DNA of 64,000 nt from Candidatus Ligilactobacillus excrementigallinarum (lineage in GTDB: Bacteria > Bacillota > Bacilli > Lactobacillales > Lactobacillaceae). Under the pieces are notes generated by a model. The model ran no database searches and was not told the origin of the DNA. It was given only the letters and a program-made list of their open reading frames with translations. Below are positions 1 to 10,331 of the stretch, piece by piece. Position numbers and translations under genes: made by a program. Positions within the stretch are counted from its first letter, which is position 1. Every line of letters starts with the position of its first letter. The stretch is from NCBI GenBank assembly GCA_019114385.1, contig DXFP01000036.1, positions 1 to 64,000 of the forward strand, written 5' to 3'.

Positions 1-123
1 TATTTGAACCAAATAGTAAAAATTTCTTTTTCCAATTGGATAATATCCTTTTATTTCTGAGTATCTATATCCTTTTTGATACATGTGATACATATTTATT
101 TTATCTTCTTTTGAAAATCGCAT
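1..123 (-). CDS. Partial HTH protein, probably transposase OrfA of an IS3/IS150-type element, cut by the window edge
   Basis: Minus-strand ATG at 121-123 gives MRFSKEDKINMYHMYQKGYRYSEIKGYYPIGKRNFYYLVQI..., resembling an IS3-family OrfA N-terminus; an IS-like terminal inverted repeat lies just upstream. Confidence 0.5.
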   Translation of the reverse strand, partial: MRFSKEDKINMYHMYQKGYRYSEIKGYYPIGKRNFYYLVQI

Positions 124-171
124 AAAAAACATCCCAAATCTTAGATTTATTTGTCCAAGATTTGGGGTGCA
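1..171 (-). mobile_element. Left-edge fragment of an IS3-family-like element (terminus at about 171)
   Basis: CCCAAATCTT...AAGATTTGGGG subterminal inverted repeat, terminal TGCA, OrfA-like ORF; the dispersed repeat resumes mid-unit immediately after. Confidence 0.45.
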
Positions 172-173
172 TA

Positions 174-287
174 TCAGATTGATTCGGAGGTTTTTGAATT
201 TACAGACATGCCTGTTTGTTTTGGTATCCGATTATGCGGATATGAAAATAGAGGCTGGACTTATGTCACAACCTCCTTAAGTAATAC
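174..287 (+). repeat. Dispersed palindromic repeat, copy R1 (right half only)
   Basis: gattcggaggtttttgaatttacagacatgcctgtttgttttgg...gaggctggacttatgtcacaacctcc matches the other copies. Confidence 0.85.
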
Positions 288-293
288 TAAACT

Positions 294-752
294 TTATTTA
301 TTTTCACTTTTTTCTAAATATGCAATCAAACGATCTAATGCCTTATCGATATCCTGCTTTTCTTGATCGTTAAGACCTTCAGTCAACACTTTGATGTATT
401 CATTATGTTCACGATTGTGCAACCGGTAAAGCAATTTACCTTTTTTAGTTAATTCAATGTTAATTACACGCCGGTCCTTAACACTACGTTGACGAATTAC
501 ATAACCTAAATTTTCAAGCTTATCGATGCTGCTTGTCAAAGTTCCCTTTGTCAAAGACATCTTCTTAGCAATTTGAGTAATTGTTTGATTCTTATCTAAT
601 GAAATTGTGTGAATTAAGTGTAAATCCTTAACTGTAATATCATTGAATTGACTGTTAGCTAATTCAGCGTTTTCATGTTGAGTAGTTAAACTGTATAACA
701 TGAATAATTTATCGCTTAATAGTTCCATTTCTTTCTTCTTGTTATCACTCAT
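294..752 (-). CDS. MarR family transcriptional regulator (FabT-like)
   Basis: 152 aa; winged-helix pattern ITQIAKKMSLTKGTLTSSIDKLENLGYVIRQRSVKDRRVINIELTKKGK. Confidence 0.85.
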   Translation of the reverse strand: MSDNKKKEMELLSDKLFMLYSLTTQHENAELANSQFNDITVKDLHLIHTISLDKNQTITQIAKKMSLTKGTLTSSIDKLENLGYVIRQRSVKDRRVINIELTKKGKLLYRLHNREHNEYIKVLTEGLNDQEKQDIDKALDRLIAYLEKSENK

Positions 753-967
753 AGTACATTCTCCTGTAAAGTTCGCTTTTTGAAATTGATTAATTCCTAA
801 TCTCTTTTTTGTTGATGAAAAACCAATTATTTATTACTATCGTATCTTTAAAAATCATATTTTGTCAATCATTATTAATATATTTTTTTAATTATTTTTT
901 GTAATTTTTTGTGGTATCAAATATAAAAGAACCATATTGTAGACGACATACGTAATCTTTTAAGGTA

Positions 968-1003
968 AAACAAAGAGGCTATGACAAATTATGTCACAAC
1001 CTC
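968..1003 (-). terminator. Hairpin terminator downstream of the LPXTG gene
   Basis: agaggctatgacaaattatgtcacaacctct inverted repeat; related to the dispersed-repeat ends. Confidence 0.6.
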
Positions 1004-1073
1004 TCATGTTTTTACTATATTTAACTGATTTAAGGTTATTTGCTGCCTAAAATCCGCACATCCCTAGTTTTTA

Positions 1074-2900
1074 TTAGTTACGACGCTTCTTTGCAGCTAA
1101 ACCAAAGAGACCCATAACTGCACCTAATAAACCAACGCCTGCAACTGCAGCAGCATCATTTGTCTTTTCACCAGTTTGTGGTAATGAGTTTGATGAAGAC
1201 TTAGCTGTTGAAGACTTAGCATTTACTTCTGATGCATTGTATGTGTATTGAATTGGTTCATTGAAGTTGTTCTTAGCAGTCTTTGTAGAAACAGCTTCTT
1301 TTGTTGATGAAGCTTTTGCAGTTTCTTTCTTAGCAGCCTTCTTTGAAGCTTCCTTCTTAGCTACAGTCTTAGCAGCTGAAGATTCGTTTTTGTTTTCAGC
1401 GTTCTTGTCTGTAGTTTCTGAAGTTGTATTTTCCTTCTTGTTGTCAGTAGTTGTTGAAGTTGTATCTTCTTTGTTGCTGTTATCTTTTGAAGGTGTTACT
1501 TCTGCGGGACCGTTTGGAACATCATTAGGGTTATCAGCTGGTTGATTTGAATGATGTTCATTATCCTTTGAAGGTGTTACTTCTGCAGGACCATTTTGAA
1601 TATCGTTAGGGTTATCAGCTGGTTGTGCTGAGTGATGTTCATTTTCAACTTGTGATAACATATCACTAGCTGTCTTCAATGCGTTGTTTGCATTTTCAAC
1701 GGCTTGTTGATCCTTCTTCAAGTTTGCTTGTGCGTTATCAAATGCTTCTTGTGCATCGTGTTCAGCTGCTGTGGCTTCGTTCAACTTATTGGCTGTATCT
1801 TTGTAATTGTCCTTAGCCTTGTTGAATGCTTCTTGTGCCCAGTGTTCATCTGCTTGAGCCTTGTTCAACTTGTTGGCTGTGTCTTTGTAGTTATCCTTAG
1901 CCTTGTTGAATGCTTCTTGTGCCCAGTGTTCGTTTGCTGTAGCTTCGTTCAACTTGTTGGCTGCATCTTTGTATGCATCTTTGTCTTTTTGAACTTTATC
2001 TTGAGCAGCTGTTAAATCTTTTTGAGCTTGACCAAATGCAGCTTGTGCTGTAGCTAATCCTTGAACATCGTTGTTCTTTTGAGCATCAGCTAACATGTCA
2101 CTAGCTGTCTTCAATGCGTTGTTTGCATCTTCGACAGCTTGTTGATCCTTCTTCAAGTTATCTTGTGCCTTGTTGAAGTTTGATTGTGCAACTTGCTTGT
2201 CTGCTTGTGCTTTGTTCAACTTGTTGGCTGTATCTTTATAGCTGTCTTGTGCCTTGTTGAAAGCTTCTTGAGCCCAGTGTTCGTCTGCTTGAGCCTTGTT
2301 CAACTTGTTTGCTGTATCTTTGTAGTTGTCTTGTGCCTTGTTGAATGCTTCTTGTGCCCAGTGCTTATCTGCTTGTGCTTTGTTCAACTTGTTGGCTGTG
2401 TCTTTGTAGCTACCTTTGTCAGCACTAACTTTGTCTTGAGCATTGATTAAATCTTTTTGAGCTTGATCAAATGCAGCTTGTGCTGTATCTTTAGCTTTTT
2501 GATTTTCAGCTGAGCTTGATGCTGCAGCAGTATCTTTTGAAGATGATGTTGCAGCTGTTGATGATGAGTTAGCTGCTGAACTTGAAGTTGAAGCAGTTGT
2601 ATTGCTTGATGAAACTGAAGATGTTGTTGCATCTGCTTTGCTTGATGTGTTTGATGAGCTTGATGAACGTAATGTCACCTTGTTTGAAGCAGATGATGAT
2701 TTTTGTGAAACTGCAGCAACGTTTGCATCAGAATTTGATGAGCTTGATGCTACTGTATCAGCGTTAGCAACAACATTACTTGCAGATAACGTCAATGCAC
2801 CTACACCAGCAGTAAGTACTAATGATGATACCCACTTGCCTCCTTTTTTGTATGTCTTTACTCGAGAAATTTCAGACATTTTTTCGACTTTTCGTCTCAT
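1074..2900 (-). CDS. LPXTG-anchored surface protein with KxYKxGKxW-like signal peptide and coiled-coil repeats
   Basis: N-term SRVKTYKKGGKWVSSLVLTAGVGALTLSASNVVANA; C-term LPQTGEKTNDAAAVAGVGLLGAVMGLFGLAAKKRRN; 28-aa repeats. Confidence 0.9.
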   Translation of the reverse strand: MRRKVEKMSEISRVKTYKKGGKWVSSLVLTAGVGALTLSASNVVANADTVASSSSNSDANVAAVSQKSSSASNKVTLRSSSSSNTSSKADATTSSVSSSNTTASTSSSAANSSSTAATSSSKDTAAASSSAENQKAKDTAQAAFDQAQKDLINAQDKVSADKGSYKDTANKLNKAQADKHWAQEAFNKAQDNYKDTANKLNKAQADEHWAQEAFNKAQDSYKDTANKLNKAQADKQVAQSNFNKAQDNLKKDQQAVEDANNALKTASDMLADAQKNNDVQGLATAQAAFGQAQKDLTAAQDKVQKDKDAYKDAANKLNEATANEHWAQEAFNKAKDNYKDTANKLNKAQADEHWAQEAFNKAKDNYKDTANKLNEATAAEHDAQEAFDNAQANLKKDQQAVENANNALKTASDMLSQVENEHHSAQPADNPNDIQNGPAEVTPSKDNEHHSNQPADNPNDVPNGPAEVTPSKDNSNKEDTTSTTTDNKKENTTSETTDKNAENKNESSAAKTVAKKEASKKAAKKETAKASSTKEAVSTKTAKNNFNEPIQYTYNASEVNAKSSTAKSSSNSLPQTGEKTNDAAAVAGVGLLGAVMGLFGLAAKKRRN

Positions 2901-3569
2901 AAGAAGTTCACTCCTTTATAAAAATACAAACCTTTAATTTTTACGTAAAAAGTTTTTAGCTATTTACGGTAGTAATATAATCTCATCACTTCAAAAACAC
3001 AATAGATTTTTCAAACAAATTTCATAATTTAATACTTTTTTTAACAATTAGGGAACAATCCGTTTACCGGTGTTTGCTTATTAATAATTCGCTTACATTT
3101 TGTAATTGAATGAATATACATTATTTTTCACTGTGTTTAAATTTTATCAAAATCAAAAAATTAAAATTCTGTTTGCACAGATTATTATTGATATATCAGC
3201 ATTAATAACCAGTTAAACACTGTTTCATTAATTAATAAAGGTATAAAAATTTCATCATATTTTTTAAATGTGTCTGAATTGATACAATGATTAGGATTTT
3301 CATTTTTGCTTAAAAACCAAATTGATAATCGTTACATATGACGAACTATATTAACAAAATAAGCAATTATAGTTAATGAATTTTCTGATTTTAAAAATAA
3401 ATAATAAGAAATTCACTAGTTAATTTTGAATTTAATACACATAATTTTACCCAATTCTTCTAACTTTTAAGTTAGATATTCAAACCACATTATCAAAATT
3501 TCTTTGCATTTGGTTTACATTTTGTGATGAAGTGTTGAAATTAGAATGTGCAAATCGTCTCAAGCACAA

Positions 3570-3732
3570 AAAAAGAGGCTGTGGTAAAAACAGCCCCTTT
3601 TTCATATCCGCATAATCGGGTTCCAAAACAAACAGGCATGTCTGTAAGTTCAAAAACCTCCGAATCAATCCTACGTAATTCGTTCGTTTTTTCTTACAAC
3701 ATGTCTGTTTAAGGTGCTTTGTCACACCTTCC
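3570..3732 (-). repeat. Dispersed palindromic repeat, copy R2
   Basis: Full-length: gaggctgtggtaaaaacagcccc...acaggcatgtctgtaagttcaaaaacctccgaatcaatcctacgtaattcgttcg...acatgtctgttt...gtcacacctt. Confidence 0.9.
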
Positions 3733-3739
3733 TAATTTA

Positions 3740-5653
3740 CTAATCTATTTTTTTAATCTTGCCTTGTTGAATATAAACAGCCAAGATTGAGATGTCAGCT
3801 GGGTTAACTCCGCTAATTCGGCTTGCTTGTGCCAAAGTTTCTGGTTGAATCTTAGATAATTTTTCAACCGCTTCTGTGGCTAAGCCGTCAATTGCACTGT
3901 AATCAATTTTTTCTGGAATCTTCTTAGCTTCCATTCGGTGCAATTTTTCAACCTTTTCTTCAGCCTTCTTAATGTATCCGGCATACTTGTATTGGATTTC
4001 AATTTGTTCAATTACCCGGCGATCTAGCGGATGATCTGGTGCCGGAATAAATTGTAATAAATCTTTGTATGTCATGTATGGCCGCCGTAACATATCACTT
4101 GCTAATACGCCATCTTTCAAAGGTCGATCGCCATGTGCTTCTAAGTAAGCATCAATTTCTGGATTAGGTTTAATCCGAATTGATTCCAGCCGTTGCTTTT
4201 CATTTTCAATATCAGCTTTCTTTTGTTCAAACTTAGCGTACCGTTCGTCTGAAATTAAGCCGATTTGATGTCCTAATTCAGTTAGACGCAAATCCGCATT
4301 ATCGTGCCGCAAAATCAAGCGGTATTCTGCTCGTGAAGTTAATAAACGATATGGTTCATTTGTACCCTTGGTTACCAAATCATCAACTAAAACGCCAATA
4401 TACGCGTCACTTCGCTTCAACACGATTTGATCTTTACCAAGTGCGTAGCGTCCAGCGTTAATTCCGGCAATCAAACCTTGACCAGCTGCTTCTTCATAAC
4501 CAGAAGTCCCGTTAATTTGACCTGCAGTGTATAAGCCCCTGATTTTCTTAGTTTCAAGAGTTGGACGTAATTGATATGGTGAAACTACATCATATTCAAT
4601 AGCATATCCTGGCCGCATCATTTCAACGTCTTCCAAGCCCTTAATGTTGTGCAGCATTTGTAATTGAACTTCTTCCGGCAATGATGTAGATAATCCATCT
4701 ACATAATATTCATCCGTTGTCCGTCCTTCTGGTTCGAGGAATAATTGATGGCGATCTTTATCTGCAAATCGTACAACTTTATCTTCAATTGATGGACAAT
4801 AACGAGGGCCAACTCCTTCAATTACTCCAGTAAACATTGGTGCCCGATCAAGATTATCGCGAATAATTTGATGAACTTTTTCATTTGTATAAGTCAACCA
4901 GCATGATAATTGATCCTTAACTGGAAGATACTCATCATCTGAAGATTCAAAACTAAAGTGATTTACATCTTCATCTCCGGGTTGTTCTTCAGTTTCATCA
5001 TAGTGAATTGTATTACCATCAACTCGTGGTGGAGTACCTGTCTTGAAACGGACAATGTCAAAACCGTACTTTTCTTCCAAATTCTTCGTTAATTCCAATG
5101 CTGGTTGCGAGTTATTTGGACCAGATGAATACATTAATTCACCGATAATAATTCTGCCTCGTGCTGAAGTCCCAGTAGTTAGAACAACTGCCTTTGCTCC
5201 ATAGTGAGCACCTGTACTTGAAACTACTCCAGTAACTTTACCATCTTCGACAATTAAGTCATCAACCATTCCTTGGCGCAAGGTCAAGTTAGGTTCTTCT
5301 TCCAAAGTATGTTTCATTTCAATTGAGTATTGGCGCTTATCTGCTTGAGCACGCAAAGCACGTACAGCAGGTCCCTTACTTGTATTCAACATCCGCATTT
5401 GAATGTATGTCTTATCAATATTCTTTCCCATTTCTCCGCCGAGGGCATCAATTTCGCGAACAACAGTTCCTTTAGCTGGTCCGCCCACTGATGGATTACA
5501 TGGCATAAATGCGACCATTTCTAAGTTAATGGTCATCAATAACGTTTTGTTGCCCATTCTTGCAGCTGCCAATGCTGCCTCACAGCCGGCATGTCCTGCA
5601 CCAACAACAATGACATCATAGTCTTTTGCTTTATATGGCTTTCCTTCTTGCAT
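3740..5653 (-). CDS. mnmG: tRNA uridine-5-carboxymethylaminomethyl modification enzyme MnmG (GidA)
   Basis: FAD motif [22 protein letters not shown]; 637 aa; adjacent to mnmE. Confidence 0.97.
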   Translation of the reverse strand: MQEGKPYKAKDYDVIVVGAGHAGCEAALAAARMGNKTLLMTINLEMVAFMPCNPSVGGPAKGTVVREIDALGGEMGKNIDKTYIQMRMLNTSKGPAVRALRAQADKRQYSIEMKHTLEEEPNLTLRQGMVDDLIVEDGKVTGVVSSTGAHYGAKAVVLTTGTSARGRIIIGELMYSSGPNNSQPALELTKNLEEKYGFDIVRFKTGTPPRVDGNTIHYDETEEQPGDEDVNHFSFESSDDEYLPVKDQLSCWLTYTNEKVHQIIRDNLDRAPMFTGVIEGVGPRYCPSIEDKVVRFADKDRHQLFLEPEGRTTDEYYVDGLSTSLPEEVQLQMLHNIKGLEDVEMMRPGYAIEYDVVSPYQLRPTLETKKIRGLYTAGQINGTSGYEEAAGQGLIAGINAGRYALGKDQIVLKRSDAYIGVLVDDLVTKGTNEPYRLLTSRAEYRLILRHDNADLRLTELGHQIGLISDERYAKFEQKKADIENEKQRLESIRIKPNPEIDAYLEAHGDRPLKDGVLASDMLRRPYMTYKDLLQFIPAPDHPLDRRVIEQIEIQYKYAGYIKKAEEKVEKLHRMEAKKIPEKIDYSAIDGLATEAVEKLSKIQPETLAQASRISGVNPADISILAVYIQQGKIKKID

Positions 5654-5675
5654 CCTATTCTCCTTATATAAGTAA

Positions 5676-7073
5676 TTATTTTCCTAAGCAGAATTTGCTG
5701 AATAATTCATCCAACAATTCATCTTTGTAAGAATCACCTGTGATTTCACCTAAGTATTCCCATGCGTCGCGCAAATCAGTTTGACATAAATCAACTGGCA
5801 TGCCATTTTCAATTCCAGTTAACACAGCATCCAAAGAATTGCTTGCTTTATTTAACAATGCTACGTGGCGGGCATTATTAATAATGACTTCATTTTGTGA
5901 ACTTTCAATTCCATCCGCAAACATTTCTTTAATGCGGCTTTCAAGTTCGTCTACTCCTTGAGCATTCTTAATTGAAGTTCTGATGATATTTTCTTTGCCA
6001 ACTAATTCTTCAACTTCTGCCATTTCGATTTGCATTGGCAAGTCTATCTTATTCATAATTACAATGCGTTGTTTATCTTTAGTTAAATCAATTAACTGCC
6101 GATCTTCTTCAGTTAATGGTTCACTTGCATTTAAGACTAAGATGACCAAATCACCTTGGTTAATTGCTTTGCGTGAACGTTCAACCCCGATTTTTTCAAC
6201 TTTATCTTCAGTTTCACGAATTCCGGCAGTATCAATTAACTTCAATGGGATACCCTTAATATTTACATATTCTTCAATTACATCCCGTGTTGTTCCAGCT
6301 ACATCCGTTACAATCGCTTTGTCTTCATGCAACAAATAGTTTAACAAACTTGATTTACCAACATTTGGCCGTCCCACAATGGCAGTTGCCAAGCCTTCAC
6401 GCAAAATTTTTCCGCCTTGAGCTGTTTCAAGTAATTTACGAATCTTCTTGCGTACTTCAACTGTCCGTTCCTTTAACAGCTTAGTAGTAATCATTTCGGT
6501 TCCATCATATTCTGGATAGTCAATGTTAACTTCTACTTTAGATAAAGTATCCAGGATTTCTTCCCGTAATGCCCGAATTAATTTTGCTAAACTACCGCCT
6601 AAATGATTCAAAGCAAGTTGGGCAGAACGATCTGTCTTCGCTTCAATAATATCTAATACAGATTCCGCTTGAGTTAAATCAATTCGGCCGTGCAAAAATG
6701 CCCGCTCTGTAAATTCACCCGGATTAGCCATTCGTGCACCGTAAGTTAGTAATAATTGCAAAATTTTGTTAGTAGGCACAATTCCGCCGTGACAATTAAT
6801 TTCAACAATGTCTTCCCGTGTATATGTTTTAGGAGCACGCATAACAGTAACCATTACTTCATCGACCATTTCACCCGTTTGCGGATTAATGATGTGTCCA
6901 TAATTAATTGTATGAGTTGGTACTTTAGTTAAATCCTTACCTTTAAATAACTTCATAATAATTGGTAATGCATCATCACCGCTTAAACGAACAATAGAAA
7001 TTGCCCCTTCTCCAGGTGGAGTTGAAATGGCTGCAATTGTATCATATTCTGTAACTTCTTCTACCATATTCAT
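5676..7073 (-). CDS. mnmE: tRNA modification GTPase MnmE (TrmE)
   Basis: [21 protein letters not shown]-terminal FSKFCLGK. Confidence 0.97.
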   Translation of the reverse strand: MNMVEEVTEYDTIAAISTPPGEGAISIVRLSGDDALPIIMKLFKGKDLTKVPTHTINYGHIINPQTGEMVDEVMVTVMRAPKTYTREDIVEINCHGGIVPTNKILQLLLTYGARMANPGEFTERAFLHGRIDLTQAESVLDIIEAKTDRSAQLALNHLGGSLAKLIRALREEILDTLSKVEVNIDYPEYDGTEMITTKLLKERTVEVRKKIRKLLETAQGGKILREGLATAIVGRPNVGKSSLLNYLLHEDKAIVTDVAGTTRDVIEEYVNIKGIPLKLIDTAGIRETEDKVEKIGVERSRKAINQGDLVILVLNASEPLTEEDRQLIDLTKDKQRIVIMNKIDLPMQIEMAEVEELVGKENIIRTSIKNAQGVDELESRIKEMFADGIESSQNEVIINNARHVALLNKASNSLDAVLTGIENGMPVDLCQTDLRDAWEYLGEITGDSYKDELLDELFSKFCLGK

Positions 7074-7270
7074 ATCCCTTTCTATATAACTTTAACCAAT
7101 AAAAAAAGTGCCTACTCCACCCTAACTGCACAATTAAAAGGTGGATAAAGCACTTTGACTACTTCATCTACTATCAAACTATTTCGCATACCATATTACT
7201 TGGTTATAAATCAAAAGTCAAGCAGAAGAAACTTAATTTTTGATTAGCTTTTTCATCCAAAAAATTAAGT

Positions 7271-7313
7271 ATAAAAAAACTCTAATCTATGCGAACATAG
7301 ATTAGAGAAAAAG
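7271..7313 (-). terminator. Rho-independent terminator with 12-bp stem and UUCG loop
   Basis: Minus strand: CTCTAATCTATG-TTCG-CATAGATTAGAG followed by TTTTTTT. Confidence 0.88.
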
Positions 7314-7431
7314 GATTGTATATTTGGAGTATGTTAGGTAGCAAATAACTAGGGATGTTATTTACTATGTCTTTAGCATACTTTTTAATTGTGAATTTTT
7401 CATGACCATTTTTAGCAAAAGCGGTTAAGTT

Positions 7432-8655
7432 TCATTTTCTTTTCTTGTGATTTAAACCTAAATCTAAGCGAGTTAAGATTTCAGAAACTGTTAAAGCAGC
7501 CACTTTAAATAATGGCATATGATGTTTGTGATGGACTTCGCCAACTTGTGGCAAACGTTGATTTTGTTCACTTGGTTTTGCAGTTGTTTTAGTGTCTTGC
7601 GGTTGTTTTTCAGGCATTGCTTTGATTTGTGCTTGTAAAGTTTCAATTTGTTTTTGAATATCAAGCCCTGCACGCTTAGCATTTGTTAATTCGTTAATTT
7701 TCTCTGCTAAGACTTGCCGCATCCGTTCATGCCGACGTTCAATCTGATTAACTTCTTCCTCTGCTTTACGTAAGTCAGCTTTTACCGTTTGCATATGATT
7801 ATTGGCATTTTGCAAAACTGATAATCGATCTTGATATTCAACTAATAATTGTTGATCTTTTTCAAGTTTAATTTTAGTTGCTTGCAAAGCCTTGGCAGTG
7901 TCGCCTTGCAATAAACTGGTTTTATTTTCAACTTCTTCCAAGTTTTCCTGTACATTTGCCAATTCGCGTTGAGCCCCGCGTAATTTGTATTTTGCAGTAT
8001 TTAAATCAATTTGTTTATTCTGTAATTGGTAGCGTGCAGCTTTAATATTAGTTTCATCAGTATTGCTGATTGCCACTTTCGCATCTGCTACTGCCCTTTC
8101 TTCACTGTTAACAATTTGATTGGCCCCATTAACTGTTTTTTGTGCCTTAATCTGTTCTTCTTCTAACAGTTGCTTTTGCTCATTCAGACGTTTAATTTGC
8201 GCTTCTTCCTGCTGACTGCGCTTAGACGTCGTCTCTTTAGTATTTTCTAACTTAGAAATATTTTGTTGATCTAATAAAATATCATTTTGCTTATTACTAA
8301 TTTTTTGACTTAATTGATTAATATTTTCAATTGTTGCACTTTGTAAATCTTGCTGGGCTTGCGCCTTTTTAGCCTGTGCCTGCTCTAATTTTGTCTGTGC
8401 TTCTTCAGTTTCATGATCGATTTGAGCTGATTGTTTCCGATTAGAATCCACTTCCAATTGTAAGCGTTCAATTTTTTGCTGTGCATCACTCAACGCTTGA
8501 CGCTTTTGATTTAATTGGACTGTTAATTCAGTCCGGTTATCAACTGAATTAGGGGTTGGTGCTTGCGCACTGTCCTTTGATGAAGAAGCTTTATGATTAT
8601 TAATGATTTTTTTTAAAGCATTCGAGCTCGCATCAAAAACTGATGATTTCTTCAT
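7432..8655 (-). CDS. Coiled-coil protein with degenerate sortase-like C-terminal motif (LPQVGE)
   Basis: 407 aa, heptad-rich; C-term RLPQVGEVHHKHHMPLFKVAALTVSEILTRLDLGLNHKKRK; no evident N-terminal signal peptide. Confidence 0.75.
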   Translation of the reverse strand: MKKSSVFDASSNALKKIINNHKASSSKDSAQAPTPNSVDNRTELTVQLNQKRQALSDAQQKIERLQLEVDSNRKQSAQIDHETEEAQTKLEQAQAKKAQAQQDLQSATIENINQLSQKISNKQNDILLDQQNISKLENTKETTSKRSQQEEAQIKRLNEQKQLLEEEQIKAQKTVNGANQIVNSEERAVADAKVAISNTDETNIKAARYQLQNKQIDLNTAKYKLRGAQRELANVQENLEEVENKTSLLQGDTAKALQATKIKLEKDQQLLVEYQDRLSVLQNANNHMQTVKADLRKAEEEVNQIERRHERMRQVLAEKINELTNAKRAGLDIQKQIETLQAQIKAMPEKQPQDTKTTAKPSEQNQRLPQVGEVHHKHHMPLFKVAALTVSEILTRLDLGLNHKKRK

Positions 8656-8782
8656 ACGGATACCTCTTTTAAAATAGTCACGAAATTCATGTACCTTTTA
8701 TTATTCGTGCGAAAATATACTATCCTAATTTTAACATTTATACAGTATTAATGCACGAGCTCATATTCTTTTCTTTGACTGC

Positions 8783-9358
8783 TTAGACACTTACTTGCTG
8801 GGTTTTATGCGAAATACATTGCACATAACTTATAAAATTGTTAAAACATTCTGTCAAAAACTGTTCGCATTTTGGGGCATGTAATTTCCCATTTTGATCA
8901 AATTTATCCTGTGCATATCCCATTAGAAACTCATTTCCTGGCAGCACATACGCTTCTAACCCCGGTGAATTCAAAATCATCCGCAAATTTTCCTGTGCCT
9001 TTGCTGTTCCCTGATTGCCATATGAGGCTCCCACAATCATGACTGGTTTGCCTTTAAAAGGATGAGCTGCACTTGACAGCCACTCAAGTGTACTTTTCAA
9101 AGCTGCTGGAATCGCATGATCATATTCCGGCGTCGCAATGATTATCCCATCAGCTGCTTCAATTTTCTTTGCCAAATCCAACACACATTGTGGTGCATGT
9201 TCAATTTGATCCTCATCAAACAACGGAATAGCCTTGATTTCGGCTAATTCAATTTCAACTTGTGCACTAAATTGACGCTGCATATATTGCATCAACATGC
9301 GATTGTAAGATTTAGCAGCATTGCTGCCAATTAGTCCAATAAATTTCATTTTTCTCAT
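8783..9358 (-). CDS. NADPH-dependent FMN reductase family protein
   Basis: KFIGLIGSNAAKSYNRMLMQYM, ATPEYDHAIPAALKSTLEWLS. Start may be 9349. Confidence 0.88.
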   Translation of the reverse strand: MRKMKFIGLIGSNAAKSYNRMLMQYMQRQFSAQVEIELAEIKAIPLFDEDQIEHAPQCVLDLAKKIEAADGIIIATPEYDHAIPAALKSTLEWLSSAAHPFKGKPVMIVGASYGNQGTAKAQENLRMILNSPGLEAYVLPGNEFLMGYAQDKFDQNGKLHAPKCEQFLTECFNNFISYVQCISHKTQQVSV

Positions 9359-9406
9359 CCCCTGAATTCCTTTTTCAATTTAATTATGGCTTAAGTTTTG
9401 CACAAC

Positions 9407-9421
9407 TTGCAAGCGCTTTCT
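9407..9421 (+). promoter_or_regulatory. Candidate cre (CcpA) site
   Basis: TTGCAAGCGCTTTCT matches WTGNAANCGNWNNCW at every defined position; in a divergent intergenic region. Confidence 0.65.
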
Positions 9422-9491
9422 AAAAAAGTGAGTATGATTCATTTTCTTATCCTTCTTTTTCTGCTAAAATTTATTTGATAGGAGGAAAAAG

Positions 9492-10256
9492 ATGAATTTT
9501 TCATTTTCAGATAAGAATCCTAAAAAGCCTTGGTTTACTTGGGTTTTTTGGATTCTTAGTTTTATTTTAGTTAATCTAATTTTGCTTATTCCCCAAACTC
9601 TTTTTCACTTAAGTTCATTTACCAGTTTTATTACGTTGCAAGGAATTTGTGAATTGGGAATCATCGGCAGTGCGTTGCTTATTAACCATTTTTATACTAA
9701 GGAACAGTTAGTATTTAAACATTGGAATCTTTTTTCGCACTCTTTCATTTTTGATTTTCTCTTTATTTACTACTTGATGGGAATTTTACTTTTGCATCAT
9801 GAAATGCATCATGTTGTTTTATACGGAATCCTAGCAATCTTAATTGGTTGCGCTGAAGAAATTTCTTTCCGTGGAATATTACTAAGCAGTTTTATTCACA
9901 ACTGGCGCGGAAAGCATCCGCTCTTGATGGGCATTCTATTGAGCAGTTTTTTATTTGGGATTTCGCATTCAATCAATGCTTTCTCACAGCCATTAAAAAA
10001 TACAGTTGTACAGATGGTTGTCGCCTTTTCTTTAGGTATCATTTTGGCGTTAATGTACTTAGTTACCGGAAACTTAGTAACTCCAATTTTATTTCATGCA
10101 TTGATTGACTTTACTTCAATCAGTATTTCAAACTCAACTGAAAGTCAGGCTGGCTGGCAAACGGCAATGCCGCTATTAATAATTGCTTTGATTATTCTCA
10201 TAGTAGAATTACGACCAAGTGTACGCCGTAAAATTAAACAAAACTTTCAATTATAA
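9492..10256 (+). CDS. CPBP family intramembrane metalloprotease
   Basis: EEISFRG, SHSINAF and HALIDF motifs in a multi-TM protein. Confidence 0.88.
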   Translation: MNFSFSDKNPKKPWFTWVFWILSFILVNLILLIPQTLFHLSSFTSFITLQGICELGIIGSALLINHFYTKEQLVFKHWNLFSHSFIFDFLFIYYLMGILLLHHEMHHVVLYGILAILIGCAEEISFRGILLSSFIHNWRGKHPLLMGILLSSFLFGISHSINAFSQPLKNTVVQMVVAFSLGIILALMYLVTGNLVTPILFHALIDFTSISISNSTESQAGWQTAMPLLIIALIILIVELRPSVRRKIKQNFQL

Positions 10257-10331
10257 TAGTTAATTCGTGATTTTTAATTATAAAATTGATACATTATTAA
10301 TGGAATATTTATAACTTGGAAGTGAATCAAC

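Noticed and set aside
151-366. 71-aa plus-strand ORF
   Set aside because: Consists of translated dispersed repeat R1 running into the antisense of the MarR gene.
1261-2937. Plus-strand ORFs (94, 103, 88, 61, 111 aa) opposite the LPXTG gene
   Set aside because: Low-complexity antisense translations of a repetitive surface-protein gene; no RBS, no recognisable domains.
1020-7360. Shared (T)TAGG(C/T)AGCAAATAAC and CTAGGGATG words near the ends of the two surface/coiled-coil genes
   Set aside because: Word order and orientation differ between 1020-1075 and 7325-7365; probably coincidence or a decayed palindrome without support.
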